Assembly: GCA_945859605.1 (NCBI GenBank)
Contig: OX243811.1
Span: 54,276,113 to 54,340,112, forward strand
Length of the DNA: 64,000 bases
Direction: 5' to 3'
Source: Lumbricus rubellus
Taxonomy: Eukaryota > Annelida > Clitellata > Crassiclitellata > Lumbricidae
Part shown: positions 28,101 to 36,916 of the stretch, piece after piece
How the letters are laid out: every line of letters begins with the position of its first letter
Position numbering within the stretch: the first letter of the stretch is position 1
The notes under the pieces: model-generated
Seen by the model: the letters and a program-made list of their open reading frames with translations, nothing else
Told to the model about the DNA's origin: nothing
Database searches by the model: none
Translations under genes and position numbers: made by a program

Positions 28101-31100
28101 GCAGCACTAGTCATTTCATAGAACTGTCCATTTTTACACTGCATCATAAGGCAGACCATGACTTTTATTAAGTAGTCCACATTAAACATGTTAAATTGCT
28201 AATTTTGTTAATGTTTAATAATTCTCAGGTATTTAAATGAATTTAAATAAATTACATTTATTTTAATTAAATAAAGACTGGTCCATAAGATTCGTGGGTG
28301 CATCAGATATGCATATGTAGGTGGGAGGCCCTGGGAGGGTGTAAAAATTACATATACAAACAGGGTGGGGCCAAATTTTCCGGATTTCTGCAGACATACT
28401 AAATGGACTCTTAGCATTAACACACTCAACATTCTCAAGCTATATCAAAGTATCATAAAGCATCTGCTGAAGTACTCTTGTTATGACAAGTCTCCATTTA
28501 ACCCAGTCATAGGACAGGCCTTTAAGGAATAGTAAGGCTGATAATGGTATACAGGACTAATAAACCTTAAGATTACACACACCTGACAAAATATCATAAA
28601 ATTGATCATTGTTAAAAAATTTAGCATTTTTGTAAAAACAAAAGCTGTACTACCAGTCACGATGCCATGAGCAGCCCCAGCAGTGATGGCATAGTAGGTA
28701 AGCATATGTCTCGCATTCGTTGTCTTGCCACTTCCACTCCGCCCCATCAGAACAATGGACTGATTACGACGAGAGATTAAGAGATTATGAAGGGCTGACC
28801 GTGCTGTTGCGAAGATGTGTGGAGGCATGTCCTCTGGCTTACACTCTTTAAACATATGAACAACCTAAAAATATACAATCAGTAAAAAATTATGTCATTT
28901 CAAACCAGACATGCCAGACCCATAGTGCAAGACTGTAAGTATGTAATACTGTGTGAATGCGTATACATGTGTTAGATTAATTATGTTTTATTTGTGCAGA
29001 ATCTTTCATGAACCTTAGAGATAAAACAATCAGGCACATTGCAGAAGAGCATTTTCACACTTCTCCACAATATACGCTTCATTAACTCAAGTCATATCTT
29101 TGAGCAAATGTCAATGAAGCCATATCCATTACACATCAACTTAACAAGTGTTGCTTTAACTATCCTCAATTAAATAATTCTCCTACAATGTGCAATTGTG
29201 CAGTTGTCATCAAATCAACGTAGACATTACCAATGTATATAATTCATAGTAATATAGTCATACTTGCTCCATTGACTATTCACCTCAATACAAAAGAAGC
29301 TGCAACAGAAACTGAATAGAAATCAATGCAGTAGAAGTATAACAAAAGGAGCAGTTCTATAATCTATATATCAGAAACCAATACCGTATAAGTATATAAC
29401 AAAAGCAGCAGTTTTTTCACACGATCAAGGAAGACAACAAAAAGGTGCAATTATCAAGAAAAATTCCAAAAAGATGACAATGTATATGAAATGAGCAAAT
29501 ACTTTGTCCATGTATGTTGACAGCGGATGCATCGGATTGATGACGATCAAGGTTGATGGACCAGCGTTAGTGTGAATGAGATTGCTCGCAAAACGCTGGC
29601 GAAGTGTGTGAAGAATACTTGACTCATTCAGATGTCGTAGCAAAGTCAAGTCTTCCACACGATCAAAGCTTGGTGGGTTAGCCTAGTCAAAAGCAATCGC
29701 ACCACCAAACAGGGATGAATAATTTCACCATATCTCACCAATTCCCATTTATAAACAATGCAAATCTCCTCAAATTCTCCCTCTACAAAAGAGTTAATTC
29801 GTGCTGACAAATTTAAAGTCAGTCTATGTAGTAGCGAAGAAACTTGAATCCAATCCAATGCAATGAACTTCTTTGACAATATTTAGATAACATCCAAGGC
29901 AAATGATCAACAAATTCTTTGCATCACATATTACCAGTAAATACTAAGCTAATAATTTTTCTTATAATAAACTGAATGAATAGGTCTATTATTCACCTTT
30001 TCCACATCTTCCTCATCCACTTCGAGTACCTCTGCTCCGCTTTCCAGTTTGATTCGACATTTGTCATCCGGTAGAGCGCTTGCGCCATCCAACGGAAGCA
30101 AGTGCGCTGATGCAAAGCCTCCTTTATGTATCAGCCAAACTCTTTCCACTGTCATCCCTTCAGCATCCACTGCCAGCTGAGCATCAGATTTTGCCTTAAA
30201 CATAAATAAGTGCAAAATAATCCCATCAATTACTACAAATTGCAAATTTAGATATTTTTTCTGCGCAACACCTGGCATACCACCATTTGAAGACTGTTGC
30301 TCTGATTCGAATTCTATTAAACGATATTTTTGCGGATTGTATGATGTGTTTCACAATATCTTACAGCTGCCAGGGCTGTTGACATCAGCTGAGTTTACTT
30401 TGAGCCTTCAGTTGCTTCCTTTATATATACTGAGCATTCATTTTATGTCAAAATTTTATAAGTCAATGGTCAGCTGATCAAGGGGTAAGCACAGATCAAT
30501 ATTATCAAGAAAGCGATCTTTTTCATGCAGAACCATAATTGAATTGTAGCTATTATTTATGAATAACAATGATGTTTGTTAAACATAGTTCAGTGGAAAT
30601 TATTAAAGAATTTAAAATTCTTTATACCTGGTGCATGATTATCTTGAAATATAAGCCTACAATTGCTTGGGAATCAAATGCTTACTATTTAATGCACCTC
30701 TGGCATCCCTTGCTGATCACAATATATGCTGATCAATATTTAATTAAATAAATATCTTTTCGTCATTTATTATTTACACACTGCATGTGAAGAAGCATTC
30801 TCAGTATGCAACATTGCATGACTGCACAATGCAGCAGTCACATTCTCAATACATCACATTTCCAGAACTCAGTGCTAGGATGGACTCCCAAGTACCTCTG
30901 GCATGCATGCCAACCTCTGCTGCATCTCTTTGTCCTTTCCACTCACTAGGCCGTCTTTAGCCCACTGTTTGAAGACTTTTCATTACCTCTGGGGCTCACA
31001 TGCGGAGAGCTTTTCTACATAACTGATACTGTAAGAGGTGCCTTACAAGCTTTCAAATACAATACAATACATTCCCTTTACATGACAAGCATGATGTGTG

Positions 31101-33161
31101 AAATGAATTTCCAAGGTCATCTCCATCGTAATTAACCTCAGTTTCAAGCTATTTGTTGACATCAATCAATCACATAAATTTATATAGTGCCCCTTCATGA
31201 TCTCTACTCAGAGGCGCTCGACATGCTTCTCCATTTCACAATCATTCATCTTAGCAGTTCTTGGAGTTTAAATTCTGGATGTTCAAACATTAAGACTGGT
31301 TGCTTACTTCAAAACAGTCAAGATACAGTGGCATCTACCGACTTAAATGCAATAAATTACAAAGCTCATAGAATCCTTTTAATTGATGGCATGCATAATT
31401 AATGAAGCCAGAAAATAGAAACTTCACTTAAACATTGCAGCCCACACAGAGAACATTCTATTCATCATGACTACACAAGCAAGACTTTGGTCACAACATT
31501 CACACAGTGGATTTCAACTATTTAAGAGCATGAACAATACTTTCACAGCTTTGTAAGTAATTCTTGAAAATGCTTCCGGAAATCCAGATTGCTCGTAAAA
31601 CATCTATAGCAGGTTTCTAGGAAAGCAATATTAATGCCTAGTTGCCTACTGATCTGCTGATAGAGATATCTGACTGTTGGATCATGCAGTGGTTGTAACT
31701 ATAGAAGCACCTTGATAAGTCATTTTACCAAATTCTCACCCCTGACAAAGTTGCAGTATGAAAGGATCTCTAGAAAGTGTTAGATATAAACTGAAATTCG
31801 ACAGACTACTCTTAGATGCATAATTAATGTACCGGAACATTTAGATAGTCAGTCTTATGAGCATCTGAAGGGCACTATATATGGATTACAGTTCACACAA
31901 AACATATGCATTACAGCAACAAACAGCACCAACAAACCAACATAAGTTAGAGCAAAAGTAACGATAAATAAATTATGAGCAATAAATAAATAAAAATGTT
32001 CAGATGAAGAAATCCTGAACAAACCTGCTTCAACTGGTGAGATGAGACAGATTTTGCAAAGCCATTCCCAAGATGATGGTTGTGCGATGTACCAGCTTCG
32101 TTGTCAAGTTCAACCCTAATGCTCAGTTCCCTAAGCTCTGTGCTTGGCTGAACTCGAAGTTTCAGCAACGGTCCGGCCTTCTTTATCAGCTCTATAATCT
32201 CATCCCTTAAATTGCCTTCCACGTTCAATCCATCCACCTCGATCAGCCTATCGCCCGGCATCAGGCCACAGCCATCGTTTCGATCGCCAGGTTCCGCAAA
32301 TATCACATTTCTCCACGCATCACTTCCATTCACAGCGCATTTCCTCACAACTCCCTTGCGCAGCGTGAAACCAAAGTCTCCGCCATGTCGGCGCTGCAGC
32401 ACCAGATCGCGAAACGCCAAAGTGTCCGATGGTCGGGCGATTGTCGGTAGCTGCAGATTGACACTTTTATAATCCTTTTCTGCAGGGCTCAAAATTTCCG
32501 GGAGTCTTGCGGCGACTGCAGGACTGTCGTCGATGAAACTGGTTCTGCTATCGATCGATGATGCGGATGATAACGATGTTTGGAAGCTGCCAAGTCGAAC
32601 GGATCGGCTGGGTCTCTTCTGCGGGGTCACTCCTCCTCCTCCTCCTCCCCCTCCACTGCTTGTCGGATGTTCAAATGCAAGTATGGCGTCTCGAACGCTT
32701 GGAATCTGCGTTGTCTTTATTATCAGCTCACTCATCTCTCCGATTCTTAATCTTTCTTCATTAGGAAACCGGATGTCAGCAGGGTCCGCGTTTCCGCTGC
32801 CATCCAGACTTGGGTAACGATTCAAAACGCTCGATTTCCCCTTGACGACGACACTCTTCCTTGAAGGTTTAGGCATGACACCTGGCGGCTGACGAGTTGG
32901 CTTGATAAGTACATTGTATGTTGTCCTGAATGATGCAGCTTTGCTTTCACTGTCAGGGGTTTGGTTTGTCTGCTGCTGGTTTCCGCTAGCCACGAACTTT
33001 TGGTTGAGAGAGCGTTTCGCTTCCTCTAATCGCTCAAGCTCCTCAAGAGTCAAGCTCTGTCTTGCCTGGACCTGGTCTTTGCCTGGCTTCTCTTTATTTT
33101 TCATGGCCTCTCTTTCTTGGTCGTATTGCTTTTTCATGTAATGATACATTTGTGACTTGAT
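10063..33161 (-). CDS. MYO18A: Unconventional myosin-XVIII (MYO18A-like), 35 coding exons
   Basis: A class XVIII myosin of about 1,971 residues counted from the Met at 33149. This class has very weak ATPase activity and acts as an actin- and membrane-binding scaffold, for example with Golgi and lamellar actin. Exons on the minus strand, high to low: 33161-32025, 30194-29997, 29682-29503, 28864-28654, 27942-27800, 27388-27288, 26761-26556, 26112-25965, 25323-25210, 24688-24496, 24000-23920, 23619-23514, 23305-23143, 22574-22415, 20989-20770, 20291-20188, 19634-19569, 19118-18990, 18497-18354, 18131-18042, 17492-17373, 17198-16950, 16573-16419, 16072-15949, 15419-15324, 14918-14817, 14265-14155, 13889-13766, 13347-13220, 13009-12896, 12349-12233, 11694-11473, 11114-10929, 10492-10353, 10108-10063. 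All junction phases agree and the total is 1,976 codons from 33161. The open frame continues to an acceptor at 33162, so an upstream exon probably exists. The PDZ domain favours MYO18A over MYO18B. Confidence 0.95.
10353..18131 (-). CDS. MYO18A: MYO18A coiled-coil rod, exons 20-34
   Basis: Fifteen exons encode about 690 residues of heptad-rich, Glu/Lys/Gln-rich rod for dimerisation. Family-specific stretches include EEELDEQAGTIQQLEQ (exon 26), RRTKALFRDAQLMLDKQ (exon 29) and ENEEEIAELMKKYKASIQQ (exon 31). Exon 22 (17198-16950) contains an acidic SDDDDDDVDD loop, in the same place as an acidic loop in the human rod. For exon 32 the donor GAG|GTGAAG was chosen because it keeps the heptad register with exon 33. 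Confidence 0.9.
14432..14725 (-). mobile_element. LINE 3' end, CR1/L2-like
   Basis: On the minus strand a frame includes HAFSVVGPSVQNSLLLEI and VDLSVFYRLLKTF, the typical C-terminal pattern (AFSVAGPRLWNSLP...FKSLLKTHLF) of CR1/L2/Jockey-type LINE polymerases. It is followed by GGAGCGCCTCTGAGTGG, GAAGGGGTGTTATATAAATT and a (TGAA)n tail. It lies in a MYO18A intron, 5'-truncated as usual for LINEs. Its 3' tail is the one carried by the SINE at 35058-35256. Confidence 0.75.
15121..15215. repeat. Dispersed-repeat fragment next to (ATC)n
   Basis: A (CATCAT)n microsatellite joins GC-richer sequence (GGTCCATGGGCTCAGTGCCC) inside a MYO18A intron. The layout suggests the tailed end of a retroelement. 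The family is not identified. Confidence 0.3.
17669..17842. repeat. Tandem duplication, 87-bp period, in MYO18A intron
   Basis: Two units begin with AAAAATGAAGCATCTTAAGC and run through GGCCTGCTAGAACTTCACAA, offset by 87 bp (TGAAGCATC at 17674 and 17761). They differ at several positions, so the duplication is not brand new. It lies between exons 20 and 21. Confidence 0.9.
18354..19118 (-). CDS. MYO18A: MYO18A neck: IQ motif and start of tail, exons 18-19
   Basis: Exon 18 (19118-18990) ends the converter (VFLRSGGLARL) and continues into an IQ-like helix, LQAVCRRHLGLQKLRKLK, expected to bind a light chain or calmodulin. Exon 19 (18497-18354) reads CMQRNVRKLMAIREWSWWRL then VKPLLDV, the conserved Trp-rich neck-to-rod junction of class II and XVIII myosins. 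Both exons are phase 0 at each end. Confidence 0.92.
19569..30194 (-). CDS. MYO18A: MYO18A motor domain, exons 2-17
   Basis: Sixteen exons encode a full-length but catalytically degenerate myosin head. Visible landmarks: LNESSILHTLRQRF in exon 3; P-loop GRSGSGKT near residues 542-549 (exon 4); switch I position NTSTSNF at 27880-27860; switch II position DFPGFR at 24641-24624; TQMHFVHCFLP and VREQLRGAEVL in exon 15; YPEHLPFHEFLRRFEIL in exon 16. The P-loop is intact, while the switch I Arg and switch II Glu are both replaced. Length and exon order match the class. The intron between exons 14 and 15 holds a LINE. Confidence 0.93.
19679..19700. repeat. (CA)n microsatellite
   Basis: An uninterrupted CA run of about 20 bp in a MYO18A intron. 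Confidence 0.9.
21549..22345 (-). mobile_element. 5'-truncated LINE with open reverse transcriptase C-terminus
   Basis: On the minus strand an uninterrupted frame of at least 229 codons (22273-21584, open further to about 22342) reads as the C-terminal third of a LINE endonuclease-reverse transcriptase: SFCFLGAMIESDGGCDREI, VLYGCETWT, KRGRPRRRWMEEI and a final VPRIDGTR-stop. It resembles RTE-like 'endonuclease-reverse transcriptase' proteins. The domain order fits, but the endonuclease and polymerase core are missing through 5' truncation. It is followed by a short AAGGTGAC repeat. It sits in the intron between MYO18A exons 14 and 15, in the same sense as the gene. Confidence 0.88.
24789..24832. 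repeat. (AATC)n microsatellite
   Basis: An imperfect AATC/ATTC run in a MYO18A intron. Confidence 0.8.
30880..31078 (+). mobile_element. Probable LINE 3' remnant with (TACAA)n tail
   Basis: GC-richer sequence ending AGGTGCCTTACAAGC followed by ATACAATACAATAC. The plus strand can be read with frameshifts as a worn polymerase tail, but the peptide match is weak. It lies in the intron between the first two MYO18A exons seen here. Confidence 0.35.
31170..31225 (-). repeat. SINE/LINE 3' tail fragment
   Basis: The plus strand reads AATTTATATAGTGCCCCTTC then CTACTCAGAGGCGCTC, a close match to the tail family of 35058-35256, after an ATCAATCAATC run. Confidence 0.75.
32025..33161 (-). CDS. MYO18A: MYO18A N-terminal exon with PDZ domain
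   Basis: This 1,137-nt exon codes for a Lys/Glu-rich start, a low-complexity region with an eight-glycine run (CTCC repeat near 32630) and a PDZ domain at about residues 245-335. The PDZ carries GDFGFTLR as carboxylate-binding loop and GLMPGDRLIEVDG, as in human MYO18A. The acceptor sits at 33162-33163 before ATCAAGTCACAAATG, so the ATG at 33149 may be internal; the real start could be in an unseen 5' exon. The donor is CAG|GTTTGT. Confidence 0.93.
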
Positions 33162-33860
33162 CTACAATTTACAGAAACATCTGATTTAAAACACTTTGCA
33201 TGTTTTGTGAATTTTCAAAAGGAAATGCAACAAGACCCTAGAGCAATTTGCAATAATCCACATTTATATGCTGCCACTACACTAGTGATGCAACTTCAGT
33301 GAATGCTGAAGTTGATGCAACACAAATCAGTCATACAAGCCAATCAGAAGTTGAGTGACAGCATGGTTTTTTTTAGTTTATTTGAACATTACATCATGAT
33401 TATAAATAATTAATAATGCTAAGAATAATGCATGAATAACTTGTTCAAAGTAATAACATAATGACTATCCCAAAGGAAAATGTGTACAGAACTAACACTC
33501 TCCACCCTGTTACACTTACTGAGTTGGCCACTGTATAATACACATTCACTAGAATATTTTATAACAGCTGAGCCAACAAGGATATCCGAAAGACAGAGTT
33601 AATTAAACTGCTGGCACCAATTAAGAGAACACAACATCAACAATCAGGGTCTACAGCTGGCAGGAGAAGATAAAAATGTCAGCAAATTGAAAAACGGAAA
33701 CAATTCAGTTGGTTCATATGTAAAATAATAAATAAAGGAAAATGTGAAACTGTACATATTTTTTTATCAAGTCACCAAACTGAATAGTAAAGTCAAAGAG
33801 AATCTGTGTTGAACATTCAGAACTTAACAATAAAGCCTGCTTTGAAAGTTGTAGCATATA

Positions 33861-34452
33861 TGTGACCCGGTCTATGAAAAGGGACCACAACGCGGGAATG
33901 GACTTATGTATACCACCATGATCAGCACAAAATTCTGAAAAGAATGATGTATTATGTGACACAGCACTATTATCTTTTCAATTTTTTGTAGACTTTACAA
34001 CGTGATGTACCTGAAATACGAGATCTTCAGAAAAACGCAATTGAAGTTATTTGAAGTTACAAATGCTCATTGAACCTTACACTTTATATTTAGAAACATG
34101 GAAATCAAAGCGCTGCATAGACATGTAGAATGAATTATTTAGCGCATTACTATAATTATAATCATAGATTCATCATTAAAACCGTTTCCAAAAATATTCT
34201 ACTGTCATAATACCCCGACATTAAGGATGCCGCCTTGCGGTCCCTTTTATGTGCTCTAATATTACAATAAGAAAACCTAATAATATCAAATGATTTCTGT
34301 GAACCATTATGAAAATTTGATAGACAGAAGAGTCATCTAGCGAATCCCAGTGAAAACCCAATTTCGATATTTCGATGGGTGACCATGTTCTAAGACCTGT
34401 ATCTCGGTAAATAAATCCCGCGTTGTGGTCCCTTTTCATAGACCGGGTCACA
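33861..34452. mobile_element. 592-bp MITE with 37-bp perfect TIRs and TA duplication
   Basis: The left arm 33861-33897 begins TGTGACCCGGTCTATGAAAA and is the exact reverse complement of 34416-34452. Both ends abut TA, the target duplication of Tc1/mariner-type elements. No transposase frame is present. An inner part (GCGGTCCCTTTTATG near 34237) echoes the arm. Confidence 0.9.
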
Positions 34453-35057
34453 TATGTCATTACGAATACAAATTGAGCAGTACTAATCACACACTAATAG
34501 CTGGCAGAATGTGCTGAGCACTATTTGACATCTCGCACGAGCCACACATTTCTTAGCTGCCTGCATTACTCAAAATAAAACAATATGCAAGGTATTTTTC
34601 CTCTTCTTCTTCTCGTGCCTTACACAATAATATTCCTAACATAGTTCTCATCTTTCTGGTGCTGTGCATCCAAAGAGGGATAGTTTCCTTCTGCTAATCA
34701 CATCTGCTAAAGTTTCTTTCCTATTTAATTTTCTTTCTTCAAACTTCTGTGATTATCTGTCCAGCTATTATTTCACTCTTTAGTGGAAACAAGTATGCAT
34801 TCATTTAGCTCTGGTACAGCTCGAATCCATTCAAATCATCTGAACAAAGCTTAGTACTTATTCATGCATGTACTCAGAAGTTCTGTGTAATGTTCAAGAT
34901 GATCAGAATCAATGTGATTCATCATTTGAATAATCAGCAATGCCATATTAAACCAAAGCAGCTCTCCACCTTATGCTAAATATACCACATCTTTATGACT
35001 CAGTGCCAAAGTCTATGCCAGTGCGCCTCATGTTTGTTTTGTATATATGCAGTTGTT

Positions 35058-35256
35058 ATAGCGCCCCTTCAAACTCTTTACTCAGAGGCGCTCCCAACTA
35101 CAGCACGGACACTGCATCAGAGTTTCACACCGAAGCGCTGAGCAATTGCAAGTGAAGGACTTGCCCAAGGTCCCAACACGGCGACTTGAGGTGGATTCGA
35201 ACCTGCAACCCTTCGGCTGCAAGGCGACGAACATACCCACTACACCACCGCGCCCC
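35058..35256 (-). mobile_element. tRNA-derived SINE, near full length
   Basis: Read on the minus strand it begins GGGGCGCGGTGGTGTAGTGG, containing an A-box-like TGGTGTAGTGGG, then a perfect B box GGTTCGAATCC. Next comes ACCTTGGGCAAGTCCTT, a motif shared with CORE-type SINEs such as MIR. It ends GAGCGCCTCTGAGT...GAAGGGGCGCTATAAC, the tail found at other places in this window. The RNA polymerase III boxes, about 200-bp length and LINE-like tail define a SINE. It is not a functional tRNA gene: no cloverleaf with an anticodon stem was found. Confidence 0.85.
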
Positions 35257-35467
35257 ACATACTTTATACTAGAAGTTGAAATTATAACTGGCATAAATTA
35301 TGTCCTTGAAATACAGAGCTCTTTATTAGTCCAAAGAAGGTTTGTTCTGATATGCATTGTATTTCATCCTGCAGGACAGAGAAAGAAAGGAAGAGAGGAG
35401 TTGGAGAGAGACTTCAGGTAGAGATAGCTACTTGACTGCCCAATAACCTAAAATATATGACACCAGG

Positions 35468-36916
35468 CAGTGTTATTTTCGTGAACGAGAACGAAACGAG
35501 AACGAAAAAGAATAGGCAATCGTTCACGAGAACGAAAACGAGAACTAGAAAGAAATTGTGAACTAAAACTAAATAAAAACGAAAAAGAATCATTGTGGAA
35601 CGAAATAAAAACGAAAACGATATTGAAATCCTGAACGAAAACTATAGAAAATACAAGTACTTTGTTGGAATTTTCGAGCGCAAAATAGTTGAACGATGCG
35701 CATGAATAGGTCATAAATTACTGTCACCCTACCCCTTCTCGTCTTTCTAGGCCACAAAGAAGCGATTGTTGAAAGGTTGCTCTTTCGACCGTCAATTCAT
35801 TTTATGACTCGGCTTGCTGGTTCCTCTTTAATTAACCTCAGCCTTTGAAAGGTCTATCTTATCTGCCTTATTGGTCCCTCATGCACCACATTTTTATTAC
35901 ATAGGCCTACTTGAATCTTTACCTCCCGGCTCGGATTATTCCCTTTTGGGCGAGGGGTTAGACAATTGCACGATTGAATGGCGCCAGTATAACACTGCTA
36001 TCGCTCTACCCCACTCACTTAGAACCAAGTGGGAGAGATCGATTCTTTCCATCTAAACTGTATGCTAATTTTATGGCTTAGTTTCTAATTTCTGTTTACT
36101 TAACCTCATTCCTTCCAGTCACTTTGCTCTCCCCCTTATTCACAACACTCACACTTGATTTCCAAACCTGCTGAACGTTACTCACCCTTTGGAGGAAATG
36201 TGGGGTATGACACAGCCAAGAACTGTTCTACTTTACGCTTTTAGCGGAAAACGTGGGTACCAGCTTGGATTATTTTTGTCTGCCATAGTGACTATGAAAT
36301 ACGGACACTACAGCAATTTCAGGTATTTTGAACGAACATACCTTGCATTGAGAAGGCTGAAGATAATGACGACTACAACATTCTATGTCGCACTTGAAAT
36401 ATTGGCTGTTCGTGTTTTTGATAACGTTGGTGGTAGGCCTAAGTAAGCTTAGATATTAGACGGTGATTAGTTCACCTGCTGGCCATTTCAAAAAGGTTTG
36501 AAAAGTTATTTGTTGGTGATAATCGCCGGTTTATCTGCTAATTGGTCATAAAAGAATAGTTTAATTTACAATTAATGTTTTCTATTGATATCGAATTAAT
36601 ATTGTGGCTTTGATATCTTGCAACAAAAACATGTAAGCCTATTGGGGCATGTCATACCCCACCTCACCACAAACGTTCCAATGCTTCACTTCACCTTCAA
36701 ATGGTTAATTTCGTGAACGAAAACTAAACGAAAAAGATTAGTCATTAGTTCACGAAAACGAAAACGAAAACTAAAATGATTTTACGAATAAAAACTAAAC
36801 TAAAACTAAAATGATTACCAGAAGCAAAACTAAAACTAAAACTAAACTGAAATGATTTGATGAAGAACTAAATAAAAACTAAAATAGAAATGATTTTCGG
36901 AACTAAAATAACACTG
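35468..36916. mobile_element. 1.45-kb hAT-like element with GAAAAC-rich ends
   Basis: It begins CAGTGTTATTTTCGTGAACG and ends GGAACTAAAATAACACTG, and is flanked by the perfect 8-bp duplication ACACCAGG at 35460-35467 and 36917-36924. Both subterminal regions (35480-35650 and 36715-36900) are arrays of AACGAAAACGAAAAC / AACTAAAACTAAAAT. The central 1 kb is unrelated and shows no transposase; its frames are below 90 codons. A 12-bp inverted repeat TGGGGTATGACA (36201 and 36650) inside may mark a nested insertion. Same family as 5357-5875. Confidence 0.92.

Noticed and set aside
35082..35256. tRNA gene at the A box and B box
   Set aside because: The boxes belong to a SINE head; no cloverleaf with an anticodon loop can be drawn and the SINE body continues in the CORE-like motif.
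35871..36446. Two short frames inside the 1.45-kb hAT-like element as a possible transposase
   Set aside because: Both are under 90 codons, unlinked, and lack hAT dimerisation or zinc-finger motifs.
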